DNA of 64,000 nucleotides, from assembly GCF_003353065.1 (NCBI RefSeq), contig NZ_CP027806.1:3368501-3432500 (forward strand), given 5' to 3'. A program made the translations under genes and the position numbers. The notes below the pieces were generated by a model. It was not told the origin of the DNA. It was given only the letters and a program-made list of their open reading frames with translations, and made no database searches. Shown in pieces: positions 16,930-26,504 of the stretch (within the stretch, counting starts at the first letter, position 1; each line of letters opens with the position of its first letter). This DNA comes from Cyclonatronum proteinivorum. GTDB taxonomy: Bacteria; Bacteroidota; Rhodothermia; Balneolales; Cyclonatronaceae.

Positions 16930-17634
16930 ATGAGACGCCGAAATAAAACAAGACAAGAGCATAATGACGCCCCGGAGCCTGAATTCAGTCCGGGGCGCAT
17001 TACTTCTGTCAGTACCCAAACCCGCAACAGCTCGCGGGTTTCTGTTTTTATAGAAGGGGCGTTTAGCTTCGGATGCTTCAAAGCCGTTTTCCTGGCATCC
17101 GGGCTGGCCGTGGGCCGGGAACTGGATGCCGCAAGCTACGCGGCTTTAATGAAAGAAGAAGCCCGGTTCAAACTGCGCGAATACTGGCTGGGATTGTTGG
17201 GGAGGCGGGCACATACCGCCGCAGAGCTCGTCCGCAAAGCAAGGCAAAAAGACTATGACGCCTCGCAGTTTGAACGCGTGCTTCAGGAGTTTCGCGAGCG
17301 CAACTACCTCAACGACGAAGCATTTGCGCGGGCTTACATTCAGGAAATGAGTACGATAAAAAAGTGGGGACCGGCCAAACTGAAGCTCGAACTCAGGAAA
17401 AGGGGGGTCTCTGACGAAGTGTCGAACCCGCTCATTGCAGCGCTGATTCCGGAGGATGACATCAGCGCCCTTGAAGCGCTTGTGCGTAAAAACAGCAGGC
17501 GATTCAAGCGCGAATCCGATATATTAAAGCGGAAAAAAAAGATAGCGGATCACCTGCTCCGAAAAGGCCACAAGCCGGAACAGGTGTTCCGGCATCTGGA
17601 TCATTTCCTTGAAATAGTGAGCCAACAGCCTTAA
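16930..17634 (+). CDS. recX: Regulatory protein RecX
   Basis: RecX caps RecA filaments and limits strand exchange. The 234-aa protein shows the tandem three-helix repeats of the family: LGRRAHTAAELVRKARQKDYD, then FRERNYLNDEAFARAYIQ, then WGPAKLKLELRKRGVSDE. A final repeat (LKRKKKIADHLLRKGHKPEQVFRHL) follows. The first ~60 residues form a predicted beta-rich extension before the repeats, which many Bacteroidota RecX proteins have. Its position 17 bp downstream of recA supports co-transcription. Confidence 0.92.
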   Translation: MRRRNKTRQEHNDAPEPEFSPGRITSVSTQTRNSSRVSVFIEGAFSFGCFKAVFLASGLAVGRELDAASYAALMKEEARFKLREYWLGLLGRRAHTAAELVRKARQKDYDASQFERVLQEFRERNYLNDEAFARAYIQEMSTIKKWGPAKLKLELRKRGVSDEVSNPLIAALIPEDDISALEALVRKNSRRFKRESDILKRKKKIADHLLRKGHKPEQVFRHLDHFLEIVSQQP

Positions 17635-17685
17635 AAACACGACAACCCTTCGCCTCAGGTTTAGCCCGACGGTTTACTGAACACC

Positions 17686-18753
17686 ATGCTTAACTTTACC
17701 CCGGAAAAAGTTTTTCGCTTTCTGTTCTACACTGCCATTGGCGTGACCGTTGCCATGGTACTTTGGCGCTTCTCCGGGCTGCTGGTGTACCTGCTTTTAT
17801 CGCTGGTATTGAGCTATATCCTGAATCCGGTTGTGAACCGCATGCAGGCCAACGGCATGCACCGTACGCTGGCGACTTTCCTTGTTGTGCTTTCGGTCCT
17901 ACTGATTCTCATCTGGGCTTCAACAACCATTATACCCAATATTGGGAATCAGCTTCTGCGGCTTACCGCGCAGCTGAACGTAGAAACCGTGGCCTTCATC
18001 GCACGCTCGATCGAAGATTACACGCTTCAGCTTATCCCACAGCTCCCGCAGGGATACCTCACCGATAATGTAAACAGCTTCTTTGACCGCTTTTTTGATC
18101 TCGACAATGTGCAGGCACTGTTCGGGAATATCATCGGGGTCTTCACCAATTTATTCACCGCCCTGCTGATCCTGCCCTTTACCACCTTCTTTCTGCTCAA
18201 AGACGGAAGCAAGCTGCGCAGACAGATTCTTCAGCTTGTCCCTAACAAGTATTTTGAGACAACCGTCAATATCATCAGTCAAATCGAAATGCGGCTGGGC
18301 CGGCATTTTAAAGCGGTGGGACTACAGAGCACGCTCGTCGCCTTTTTTTCATGGATGCTGCTTAGCGTTGCCGGACTGAACAACGCGCTTTCGGTAGGGG
18401 TTGCGATCGGTTTAGCAAATACTATCCCATACTTCGGGCCGGTACTCGGCTACCTGCTGTCCATAGTTATTGCCATCATTGAAACCGGTGATTTCAGCCT
18501 GGTACTCAACTGCATTCTCGCTGTGATGATTGTTCAGATTATGGATAATGTCATTTTTTATCCGGCCATTTTTTCACGCTCGGCCAACATTCACCCGCTT
18601 TATGTGCTGCTCATTATTCTAATTGGTGCCGAACTTGCCGGCCTGATTGGTATGCTCGTCGCCATCCCCCTTTTCACGGTCATCCGGGTGATTTACAACG
18701 AAATTTCATGGAGTATCCAGAATTATTATGTCTTTAAGTCAAGGCAAACCTAA
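17686..18753 (+). CDS. AI-2E family transporter (PerM-like permease)
   Basis: This 355-aa polytopic inner-membrane protein belongs to the AI-2E/PerM family, whose members have been linked to autoinducer-2 export and ion-coupled transport. The N-terminal helices (VFRFLFYTAIGVTVAMVLW and LLVYLLLSLVLSYILNPVVNRM), a central amphipathic domain, and the C-terminal segment NTIPYFGPVLGYLLSIV plus ILIGAELAGLIGMLVAIPLF are family hallmarks. The substrate is not predictable from sequence. It overlaps the LD-carboxypeptidase gene by 26 bp and lies 51 bp after recX, so it is part of one dense plus-strand transcription unit. Confidence 0.9.
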   Translation: MLNFTPEKVFRFLFYTAIGVTVAMVLWRFSGLLVYLLLSLVLSYILNPVVNRMQANGMHRTLATFLVVLSVLLILIWASTTIIPNIGNQLLRLTAQLNVETVAFIARSIEDYTLQLIPQLPQGYLTDNVNSFFDRFFDLDNVQALFGNIIGVFTNLFTALLILPFTTFFLLKDGSKLRRQILQLVPNKYFETTVNIISQIEMRLGRHFKAVGLQSTLVAFFSWMLLSVAGLNNALSVGVAIGLANTIPYFGPVLGYLLSIVIAIIETGDFSLVLNCILAVMIVQIMDNVIFYPAIFSRSANIHPLYVLLIILIGAELAGLIGMLVAIPLFTVIRVIYNEISWSIQNYYVFKSRQT

Positions 18754-19696
18754 GCCTTTCATACCGCTGCGCCCTCTGCGCAAGGGAGGCACCATTGGTG
18801 TATTTTCGCCCTCTTCGCCACCTGTGGCCGAAAATACAGCGCAGGGCGTCCGCTACCTTGAGTCTTTGGGATACCGTGTTGTGCTCAGTCCCAATTATTC
18901 ACAGCACGAAGATTATCTCGCAGGCAGTGGGGAACAACGTGCAGGCGACCTCATGGGCCTGATTTGCAACGATACTATTGACGCCATTTTTTGTACACGG
19001 GGCGGTTTTGGCAGCTTTATGATGCTCCCTTTTCTGGATTTTGAAGCCATCCGCAAAGCCCGCAAACTGATTTTAGGGTTCAGCGATGTCACCGCGCTCC
19101 AATGGGCTGTATATGCGAAAACCGGATTGCCTTCCATATCCGCGGGTATGGTAGCAACAGACCTGTCTTACCCGGCACGGGATCCGCAGTTTGAGTCTTT
19201 TTTTTGGGAGCTGATTGAGTCAGGTCATACGAACTGTACTTTTCAAAACACATTAAGCCATGCGGAAGAACAGGACGGCGTAGCAAGCTGTGAAGGCATC
19301 AGCATGCCCGGCACCATGTCGGTAGCGGCAATGCTGCTGGGTACGAAGTGGTTTCCGGTATTGGAGAACTGCATCCCGATTTTAGAAGACGTAGATGAGC
19401 CGAGGCATAAAGTTGAAGCCTACCTTACACAGCTTATACTGGGCGGCCATTTTGCAGCCTGCCCGGCAGTTGTTTTCGGACAGTTCACCGACGCCTCCGT
19501 TCAGGGCTACCCCGAAGTTCCTGAACTTCATACCATTTTCCGCCGGGCGACCCAAAAAAGCAGCCTTAAGGTTTTGCAGGGGATTGACTACGGGCACATT
19601 CCGGGTAAAATTTCATTGCCTTTAGGTGTGCCGATATCCGTATCTTTGGGATCAACGAGTATTTTGCGAACCCGGCAATCCATTTTCGAATCTTGA
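18728..19696 (+). CDS. ldcA: LD-carboxypeptidase (peptidase family S66)
   Basis: Family S66 enzymes remove the terminal D-Ala from tetrapeptides released during peptidoglycan recycling. The 322-aa protein starts with the conserved GGTIGVFSPSSPP, then has RGGFGSFMMLPFLDF and the nucleophile motif GFSDVTAL (Ser within GxSD). The C-terminal half contains ILEDVDEPRHKVEAYLTQL, with the catalytic Glu, and DYGHIPGKISLPLGVP, with the catalytic His. The start ATG lies inside the AI-2E transporter gene. The stop overlaps the TTG start of purN. No signal peptide is seen, consistent with a cytoplasmic recycling enzyme. Confidence 0.92.
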   Translation: MSLSQGKPKPFIPLRPLRKGGTIGVFSPSSPPVAENTAQGVRYLESLGYRVVLSPNYSQHEDYLAGSGEQRAGDLMGLICNDTIDAIFCTRGGFGSFMMLPFLDFEAIRKARKLILGFSDVTALQWAVYAKTGLPSISAGMVATDLSYPARDPQFESFFWELIESGHTNCTFQNTLSHAEEQDGVASCEGISMPGTMSVAAMLLGTKWFPVLENCIPILEDVDEPRHKVEAYLTQLILGGHFAACPAVVFGQFTDASVQGYPEVPELHTIFRRATQKSSLKVLQGIDYGHIPGKISLPLGVPISVSLGSTSILRTRQSIFES

Positions 19697-20298
19697 TCCC
19701 AAGTATTGTAGTCGCTGCCTCCGGTGGTGGCACTAATTTTCAGGCACTTATCGACGCGGCGGCGCGAGAAGAGCTCAGCGTCCGTTTTAGCGGACTTATT
19801 GCCGGATCTGAAAATGCCGGAGCAATAAAGCGGGCTGAGAAGAATGGAATACCGATTTTTATATTACCGCGCCAAAACGACGCTGCTGCCGAAGCCCAAA
19901 GAATGCTGGATATTCTTGAGGCCTGTAAACCCGACCTCATCGTACTTGCCGGCTGGCTGCGAAAAATACCTGCATCCGTCCTGAAGCGCTACCCCGATCA
20001 GATCATCAATATTCATCCTTCGCTGCTCCCCAAATTTGGCGGCAAAGGGTTTTATGGTTTGAAGGTGCATGAGGCCGTTCTGGAAGCTGGTGAAACAGAG
20101 TCCGGCTGTACGGTGCACATGGTAAATGAGGCTTATGATGAGGGACATGTTTTGGGACAGCGTCGCATACCCGTGCTTCCTGACGACAGCCCGCAATCGC
20201 TTGCATCCCGGGTACTGGAACAAGAACATCAACTTTATCCCGCCTGCATCCGACAGCTGCTGCAGGAGCGGGTTTCTAAACCGAACGCCATATTATGA
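19693..20298 (+). CDS. purN: Phosphoribosylglycinamide formyltransferase
   Basis: PurN transfers a formyl group from 10-formyl-THF to GAR in de novo purine synthesis. The 201-aa protein has the N-terminal VVAASGGGTNFQALIDAA loop, the active-site segment INIHPSLLPKFGGKGFYG (Asn and His), and GCTVHMVNEAYDEG with the catalytic Asp region. The only start that fits is TTG at 19693, and its TTGA overlaps the upstream stop. Translation is probably coupled to ldcA. Its own stop overlaps the purH start as ATGA. Length is typical. Confidence 0.94.
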   Translation: MIPSIVVAASGGGTNFQALIDAAAREELSVRFSGLIAGSENAGAIKRAEKNGIPIFILPRQNDAAAEAQRMLDILEACKPDLIVLAGWLRKIPASVLKRYPDQIINIHPSLLPKFGGKGFYGLKVHEAVLEAGETESGCTVHMVNEAYDEGHVLGQRRIPVLPDDSPQSLASRVLEQEHQLYPACIRQLLQERVSKPNAIL

Positions 20299-21866
20299 TT
20301 CAGGCCTTTTCAGCCTTCCAAAAAAAGAACCTTTCGGTTAAGCGTGCCTTACTTTCGGTTTTTGACAAGACCGGCATTGCTGAACTCGGTACTTTTCTGC
20401 ATGAACACGGGGTAGAACTGATTTCCACAGGCGGCACGTCGAAAGTGCTTGAAGATGCCGGACTGCCCGTGACAAGTGTTGACAGCCTCACCGGTTTTCC
20501 TGAAATGATGGATGGGCGCGTTAAAACCCTTCATCCTGCCGTACACGGCGCGCTGCTTTCCCGTCCGAACGTGGAAGCCGATATGGCTTCTCTCAGTGAA
20601 CTCGGGTATGCGCCCATTGAGCTGCTCGTGGTAAACCTGTATCCGTTCAGCGAAACAGTAGCCGAAAGTTCAGGTTTTGAGACCTGCATTGAAAACATCG
20701 ACATTGGCGGACCGGCTATGCTGCGGGCCGGAGCCAAAAATATCGATCATGTATGTGTGCTTACCTCTTCTGATCAGTACAGCGCTTTCATGCAGGAATT
20801 TAAAGAGCAAGACGCCACGGTGCGCTACAAATACCGGCTGCGTATGGCACAGCACGCCTTTCAGCATACCTCCATTTACGACACAGCCGTAGCGATGTAC
20901 CTGTCGAAAGAGATCAAATCCGGTTTCCCGGATGTGCTCAACCTGCAGCTGCCCAAGTTTGCACCCCTCCGCTATGGTGAAAACCCGCATCAGGCGGCCG
21001 CTGTTTACGGCAATCAGGGGGACATCATTGAAGTCCTGCACGGCAAACAGCTCAGCTACAACAATTTGCTCGATGTTGACGCAGCCCTGAATCTGTTCCG
21101 TGATTTTCAGCATGATGAGCCCACCTGTGCCATCATCAAACACACCCTGCCCTGCGGGGTATCGACAAGGGCTTCCCTCAAAGAAGCCTGGGAAGCTGCA
21201 TTTGCGACGGATACGATCAGCCCGTTTGGCGGCATAGTGCTGGTAAACCAGCCGCTCGACGCTGAAACCGCTCAGGCCATTGACACCATTTTCACGGAGA
21301 TTATCATCGCTCGGGCATTCAGCGAAGCCGCCCTCGAGCTGTTGTCCCAAAAAGCAAACCGTAGGCTGGTTAAAATCAAGAACTTTTCAGCCACAGAAAG
21401 CCGCTACGCCTACCGGAGTATATTCGGTGGCATGCTTTGTCAGCAGCCTGACGCTGTGGCTACAGATACACGCAACTTTCAGGTCGTGACCCACAAAACC
21501 CCGACCGATCAGCAAATGGCCGACATGCTTTTTGCCTGGAAAGTGGTGAAGCGGGTGAATTCAAATGCCATTGTATTCGGGCGGGATCAGCAGACGCTTG
21601 GTATTGGCAGCGGTCAGCCGAGCAGGCTGGACTCCTCAGAGTTTGCGATTGCCAAAGCAGCCAAATTCGGCCATGACCTGAAGGGCGCAGCGGTAGCTTC
21701 TGATGCTTTCTTCCCGTTTCGGGATGGTATAGACGCAAGTGCCAAAGCAGGCGCGGGCTGTATCATTCAGCCGGGCGGCAGCATTCGCGATCAGGAAGTT
21801 ATCGACGCCGCCAATGAACACGGAATCTGTATGATTTTTACGGGCCGAAGACATTTTAAACACTAA
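20295..21866 (+). CDS. purH: Bifunctional AICAR transformylase / IMP cyclohydrolase
   Basis: PurH performs the last two steps of IMP synthesis. The 523-aa protein has an N-terminal MGS-like cyclohydrolase domain (SVFDKTGIAELG, STGGTSKVLEDAG, and MMDGRVKTLHPAVHGALL) followed by the transformylase domain (LRYGENPHQAAAVYG, KHTLPCGVS, SPFGGIVLVN, and KVVKRVNSNAIVF). It ends with GCIIQPGGSIRDQEVIDAANEHGI, the usual C-terminal signature. The ATG at 20295 overlaps the purN stop by 4 bp. The rest of the purine pathway is not in the window. Confidence 0.97.
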   Translation: MIQAFSAFQKKNLSVKRALLSVFDKTGIAELGTFLHEHGVELISTGGTSKVLEDAGLPVTSVDSLTGFPEMMDGRVKTLHPAVHGALLSRPNVEADMASLSELGYAPIELLVVNLYPFSETVAESSGFETCIENIDIGGPAMLRAGAKNIDHVCVLTSSDQYSAFMQEFKEQDATVRYKYRLRMAQHAFQHTSIYDTAVAMYLSKEIKSGFPDVLNLQLPKFAPLRYGENPHQAAAVYGNQGDIIEVLHGKQLSYNNLLDVDAALNLFRDFQHDEPTCAIIKHTLPCGVSTRASLKEAWEAAFATDTISPFGGIVLVNQPLDAETAQAIDTIFTEIIIARAFSEAALELLSQKANRRLVKIKNFSATESRYAYRSIFGGMLCQQPDAVATDTRNFQVVTHKTPTDQQMADMLFAWKVVKRVNSNAIVFGRDQQTLGIGSGQPSRLDSSEFAIAKAAKFGHDLKGAAVASDAFFPFRDGIDASAKAGAGCIIQPGGSIRDQEVIDAANEHGICMIFTGRRHFKH

Positions 21867-22188
21867 ATTTGCTGCTGTGATTGCTTATTTTCCCGCCCAA
21901 CGTATCATAACCATTTTCAGCAGTACCATACACCTGATCGCGCATGAATTTCAATTTTCTCCAAGCTCTGTTTTCCTATTTTACGGGCAGAAAAAATAAG
22001 GTGAAAGCCATTCGTGAGTGCCCAAAACGCGGGCACAGCTTATCTGTTCATTAAAACCGCTTACGTGCAGCCCTAACCGTGCAGAATAATTCAGCGTTAG
22101 TTCAGAACGTGCAGATTCAGATTGGCACCCCAAGTTGTGCAGCAATCTACCCTTAATTTTTATCGTATTTAATTCTCCTTCTTTCCTT
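21867..22188. other. Intergenic region upstream of mreB
   Basis: About 320 bp separate purH from the cell-shape operon. It is moderately AT-rich and presumably holds the mreB promoter. I see no hairpin terminator of useful length, RNA gene or repeat. Confidence 0.5.
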
Positions 22189-23247
22189 ATGCAAGCAACT
22201 GAAACCCCGGAAACAACAAAAAATCGCCCCAAAAAACAGTCCGCATTTGACTGGCTTTACACGGACATTGCTATTGACCTTGGAACCGCCAATACGCTGA
22301 TCTATGAACGCGGGAAAGGAATTGTGCTCAATGAACCTTCTATCGTAGCCATGGATGCCAAAGGGGGCGTTGTAGCCATCGGGCACGAAGCCCGGCTCAT
22401 GCACGAAAAAACGCACCAGAATATCCGGACCATACGCCCGCTGCGGGACGGCGTTATTGCCGATTTTGAAGTAGCTGAGCATATGATTCGCGGCATGATT
22501 AAAAAAGTAAAAAAGCGCTGGTACTCTTCAACCCGAAAAATGGTCGTTTGTGTGCCTTCAGGCATTACGGAAGTTGAAAAACGCGCCGTCCGCGACAGTG
22601 CAGAGCGCGCAGGTGCGAAAGAAGTTTTTCTGGTTGATGAGCCCATGGCTGCCGCTATCGGTATCGGTCTTGATGTGCATGAACCCGTCGGAAACATGAT
22701 TGTGGATATCGGTGGCGGTACTACCGAAATCGCGGTTATTGCCCTCTCCGGAATTGTGTATTCACAATCTGTCCGGATTGGCGGGGACAAGCTGAACGAA
22801 GTTATCATCAATTATTTCCGCCGCAATCACAACCTGCTTATTGGGGAGCGAACGGGTGAAGAAGTCAAGATGACACTGGGTTCAGCAACGCCGCTTGATG
22901 AAGAAATCGAAATGTATGCGAAAGGTCGCGATCTGATCAACGGCGTGCCCAAAACCAGGGTTGTAACCTCGCGCGACGTGAGAGAAGCACTATCAGAAAC
23001 TGTAAACACTATTGTCGAATCTGTCACCAAATCTCTGGAGCAAACCCCGCCGGAGCTGTCTTCAGACCTGCTGGACCGGGGTATTATGCTTACGGGCGGC
23101 GGGGCCCTTCTCAAAAACCTGGATCGGCTTATTATGGAGACTACCGAGCTTCCGGTTCATATCGCCGAAGATCCCCTAACAGCTGTTGTACGGGGTACAG
23201 GGGCTATTCTCGAAGATATTGATTTCTACAAGAGCGTACTCACCTAA
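22189..23247 (+). CDS. mreB: Rod shape-determining protein MreB (bacterial actin)
   Basis: MreB polymerises under the inner membrane and positions the elongasome for lateral wall synthesis. The 352-aa product contains the actin-fold phosphate loops DIAIDLGTANTLIY and VDIGGGTTEIAVIALSG, the connector EVFLVDEPMAAAIGIG, and the adenosine motif LTGGGALLKNLDRL. I chose ATG at 22189 (MQATETPETTK); an open frame continues upstream to 22135 without an ATG that fits. A ~25-residue N-terminal extension precedes the core. It is the first gene of mreBCD-mrdA-rodA. Confidence 0.97.
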   Translation: MQATETPETTKNRPKKQSAFDWLYTDIAIDLGTANTLIYERGKGIVLNEPSIVAMDAKGGVVAIGHEARLMHEKTHQNIRTIRPLRDGVIADFEVAEHMIRGMIKKVKKRWYSSTRKMVVCVPSGITEVEKRAVRDSAERAGAKEVFLVDEPMAAAIGIGLDVHEPVGNMIVDIGGGTTEIAVIALSGIVYSQSVRIGGDKLNEVIINYFRRNHNLLIGERTGEEVKMTLGSATPLDEEIEMYAKGRDLINGVPKTRVVTSRDVREALSETVNTIVESVTKSLEQTPPELSSDLLDRGIMLTGGGALLKNLDRLIMETTELPVHIAEDPLTAVVRGTGAILEDIDFYKSVLT

Positions 23248-23280
23248 TCCTAAGCGGGCACCGTCCGGCATTTGCACTTT

Positions 23281-24123
23281 ATGAGAATCAGGTTTACCAA
23301 GATTGGAGATATCCGGGATCAGCTTATATCCGCCGGTCTGATTTTGGTCGCCCTGCTTATGATTGTTGCCCGGCAGGATGAAGCGTTTCAGAATGTCAGA
23401 AAAGTTTCTATTACGCTAATAAGCTACGTTGAAGCACCGCTTTCCAACGTGCGTGTTTACCGCTCTGCCCTTCGCACCAATGCGGCACTGGAACAAAACA
23501 CCATACTGCTGCAGGATGAAATCAGCCGTTTGCGATCGCTTCGGGATGAGAATGACGTACTCCGGGCGCTGCTGAATTTCAGAGAAAACTCCGAGTTCGA
23601 CATGCAGCCGGTCCGCATTGTCTCCAAAAACCTGACCGGAATCAACAACAATATTATTGTAAACGCAGGAGCCTCCCACGGTCTTGAAATTGGTATGCCC
23701 GTTGTGAATCACGAAGGGCTCATCGGTACGGTCACCCTTATGGCAGACCGGCATGCGCAGGTTCTGCCGCTTTTCAACAGGCAGTTCAGGGCAAGCGTAC
23801 GACTCGAAGACAGCCGGGCATTCGGAATTCTTTCGTGGGAATCCGATAACCTATCGGAGCTTGTCGTCAACTTTGTGCCCCAGACCATTCCTGTACAGCC
23901 CGGTATGCGGGTGTTTACTTCCGGGCTGAGCAACAAACTTCCCGCCAATATTCCGGTCGGAACGGTTATACGGGCCATACCGGAACCGGGTCGTGAAACG
24001 CAGCGCATTTATGTCGCGCCCTATGTTAATTTTTCAACCCTGGCCGAAGGCCATGTTTTGCTGTATACGGTTGAAGCAGAAATCATCGAGCTGGAACAAG
24101 AATGGCAGGAAATGTTTGAATGA
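23281..24123 (+). CDS. mreC: Rod shape-determining protein MreC
   Basis: MreC is a bitopic periplasmic scaffold that links MreB to PBP2 and RodA. The 280-aa product has a short basic N-terminus, one membrane helix (LISAGLILVALLMIVARQ), a coiled coil (LRTNAALEQNTILLQDEIS to LRDENDVLRALLNF), and the beta-barrel region with NAGASHGLEIGMPVVNHEGLIG. I chose the ATG at 23281; an in-frame TTG lies 9 bp upstream. It follows mreB after 33 bp and its stop overlaps the mreD start as ATGA. Confidence 0.94.
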   Translation: MRIRFTKIGDIRDQLISAGLILVALLMIVARQDEAFQNVRKVSITLISYVEAPLSNVRVYRSALRTNAALEQNTILLQDEISRLRSLRDENDVLRALLNFRENSEFDMQPVRIVSKNLTGINNNIIVNAGASHGLEIGMPVVNHEGLIGTVTLMADRHAQVLPLFNRQFRASVRLEDSRAFGILSWESDNLSELVVNFVPQTIPVQPGMRVFTSGLSNKLPANIPVGTVIRAIPEPGRETQRIYVAPYVNFSTLAEGHVLLYTVEAEIIELEQEWQEMFE

Positions 24124-24590
24124 AACAGTCTCTTGCTATCGACCTCTTTATCGGGCTTGCTGCCGTACTGCTTCAGGTGATGATATTCCGGCACCTTGAA
24201 TTATGGGGCGTAACCCCTGACGCCGGATTTCTCTACATTCTCGGCCTTTGTGCCATAAGACCCCGCACCTACGCCCTGCTTACAGGTGCTGCAATTGCGA
24301 TCCTGCTCGACATCTTTCTGGATACCTGGGGTATCCACTTATTTAGCTTCACCCTCCTGATACTGACCACACATTCGCTGATTGCTACGCAGTGGGAAAA
24401 CAAGCTTTTGATTGGGCAGACTTTTCTGCTGCTGCTTGTTTTGTCGGCCGTTTATCATCTTATTTTTTTGCTTGTTGCCTCCTTTGCGGGTATTTACGAT
24501 ACAAGCCTGCTGTTTTTAAACTTTTGGCTGGGCAGCAGTTTATATACCGCCCTTGTTGGTATTATATTATACCTGCTGTTAATTGATTAA
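24120..24590 (+). CDS. mreD: Rod shape-determining protein MreD
   Basis: MreD is the small polytopic membrane partner of MreC. The 156-aa protein consists almost entirely of five or so hydrophobic segments, beginning with LAIDLFIGLAAVLLQVMIF. The loop WGVTPDAGFLYILGLCAIRP matches the pattern of the family. It is recognised mainly by position, hydrophobicity and length, since MreD is poorly conserved. Its ATG overlaps the mreC stop by 4 bp. Confidence 0.9.
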   Translation: MKQSLAIDLFIGLAAVLLQVMIFRHLELWGVTPDAGFLYILGLCAIRPRTYALLTGAAIAILLDIFLDTWGIHLFSFTLLILTTHSLIATQWENKLLIGQTFLLLLVLSAVYHLIFLLVASFAGIYDTSLLFLNFWLGSSLYTALVGIILYLLLID

Positions 24591-24640
24591 TTCATCAGCC
24601 GCGGGCAGCCGCCCCGCTGATGAAGTGCTGATTTTTTCTA
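24591..24640 (+). terminator. Hairpin between mreD and mrdA (terminator or attenuator)
   Basis: A 9-bp perfect inverted repeat (TTCATCAGC at 24591-24599, GCTGATGAA at 24616-24624) has a GC-rich loop, and runs of T follow about 7 and 20 nt downstream. It starts at the base after the mreD stop codon. It could stop part of the mreBCD transcripts before mrdA. Confidence 0.6.
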
Positions 24641-24662
24641 CTCTTTTTTTGCGTCACCTGCT

Positions 24663-26504
24663 ATGCCTGTAGCCTCCCAGGACCCCCGTCGTCACCGCAT
24701 TGTTGTAATCGTACTGCAGCTTCTTGTAGTTTCTGTATTCCTCACCCTGTTTGGCCGGCTGATCTACCTTCAGATTTATCAGTTCGAGATTTATAACCCT
24801 ATCAGCGAAAGAAACAGCGTACGGCAGCAGGTTGTCAATCCGGCAAGGGGGCTTATTTTTGACCGGCACGGCGATCTCATCGTTGGGAACGAGCCCTCCT
24901 TTACGATAACCATCACCCCGCTTAATTTCGACCGGGATAACATCCCCCTGCTTGCCGAACTGACGGGCACATCCGAAGAAGAAATTACTGAACTTGTTGA
25001 TGAAGCGCGCACCTTCTCGCTTCACCGGGAAAGCCGGCTGCTGCGGGATGTCGATTTCAAAACCTTTTCCAATATTCAGGAAAATCTGTGGCGTCTGCCC
25101 GGTATCAACCATCAGGTCGAAGGCAAGCGCAGCTATCCTTCTGATGCCCGCCTTTCACATGTGTTAGGCTACCTTGCCGAAGTAACGCGCGGAGAGATGT
25201 CGGCCTCTTCGTTTTACCGCATGGGTGACCTCATCGGGCGAAGCGGTATCGAGCGGATTTATGAAAATGAGCTTCGCGGCGATAAGGGCACCCAATTCGT
25301 AACGGTGAACGCCCTGGGACGTGCACTGGGCCCTTTCAATCAGGGACAGCTTGACGTGAATCCGGTACAGGGCCTGAACCTGCACACGACCTTAGACATA
25401 GAGCTGCAGCGCGTAGCTGAAGAACTCATGGAAGGCAAAGTTGGCGGGGTTGTTGCCCTAAACCCCAAGACAGGCGGCATTCTGGCTATAGCAAGCGCCC
25501 CCGATTACGACAACAGCCGGCTTGCCGGCCGGCTCGACCGGGCGTACTGGCAGGCCGTTAATGCGGACTCCCTTACCCCTCTGTTTAACCGTGCTGTCGC
25601 GACCCTGCAGCCTCCCGGCTCAACCACAAAGCCGATGATGGGGCTGATCGGTATGCGGCTCGGACTTATTTCCGAAAACACAACCATTCACTGCAGCGGC
25701 GGCTACATGCGCGGCCGTTTTTACCGCTGCCTGCGCAGGCATGGCGATCAGAATATCAAACAAGCCATTGAAACTTCCTGCAACACGTTCTTCTATGCGC
25801 TGATGGACCAAATCGTGACCCGTCACGGCCTCAACGTCTGGACCCGCATGATGAATGATTTCGGCATGGGCATCTCAAGCGGGGTTGATCTCACCGGGGA
25901 AGTTCGCGGGCTTGTGCCCGACAGCACCTACTTCGACCGCGTTTTCGGGCGCCGCCAATGGGGTCTCGGAGACATGATTAACCTCGGTATTGGTCAGGGC
26001 GCAATGGGGACCTCCCCCCTTCAGATGGCCATCGCAACCGCCGTAATTGCCAATGGCGGCCACAGGATACAGCCCCATATTGTGGATCACGTCACCTACG
26101 CGGGCGGCAATATTGTTCCTGTTCGCCCGGAGCCGGAACGCATAGAATGGATGCAACCCAAACACCTGAAGGCTGTTCAGTACGGCATGCGCAACGCTGT
26201 CACGGAAGGTTCGGGACGCTTCTACGCCAACCTCAGGGACGTTGCCGTAGCGGGCAAAACGGGCACCGCGCAAAATCCTCACGGTCAGAATCATGGCTGG
26301 TTTATCGCTTACGCGCCGGCCGAAGACCCCGAAATTGCGATTGCCGTGCTGCTTCAGAATGCAGGCTTTGGGTCCATATCCGCAGCGCCCGTTGCGGCTA
26401 TGATGTTTGAACAGTACTTCCACGGGGAAATCCGCCGACCGCATATTTACCGGATGATGCTGGAATTTGAACCTGCACCTTTTAACCCCAACCGCAACCC
26501 ATGA
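24663..26504 (+). CDS. mrdA: Penicillin-binding protein 2 (elongasome transpeptidase)
   Basis: PBP2 cross-links peptidoglycan made by RodA during elongation. The 613-aa protein has one N-terminal membrane helix (IVVIVLQLLVVSVFLTLFG), a pedestal domain with NPARGLIFDRHGDLIVGNEP, and a transpeptidase domain. The catalytic motifs are PPGSTTKPMM (SxxK), TSCNTFF (SxN) and VAGKTGTAQNP (KTG). It begins at ATG at 24663, 72 bp after mreD and beyond a hairpin. The stop overlaps the rodA start as ATGA, the usual PBP2-RodA pairing. Confidence 0.96.
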   Translation: MPVASQDPRRHRIVVIVLQLLVVSVFLTLFGRLIYLQIYQFEIYNPISERNSVRQQVVNPARGLIFDRHGDLIVGNEPSFTITITPLNFDRDNIPLLAELTGTSEEEITELVDEARTFSLHRESRLLRDVDFKTFSNIQENLWRLPGINHQVEGKRSYPSDARLSHVLGYLAEVTRGEMSASSFYRMGDLIGRSGIERIYENELRGDKGTQFVTVNALGRALGPFNQGQLDVNPVQGLNLHTTLDIELQRVAEELMEGKVGGVVALNPKTGGILAIASAPDYDNSRLAGRLDRAYWQAVNADSLTPLFNRAVATLQPPGSTTKPMMGLIGMRLGLISENTTIHCSGGYMRGRFYRCLRRHGDQNIKQAIETSCNTFFYALMDQIVTRHGLNVWTRMMNDFGMGISSGVDLTGEVRGLVPDSTYFDRVFGRRQWGLGDMINLGIGQGAMGTSPLQMAIATAVIANGGHRIQPHIVDHVTYAGGNIVPVRPEPERIEWMQPKHLKAVQYGMRNAVTEGSGRFYANLRDVAVAGKTGTAQNPHGQNHGWFIAYAPAEDPEIAIAVLLQNAGFGSISAAPVAAMMFEQYFHGEIRRPHIYRMMLEFEPAPFNPNRNP

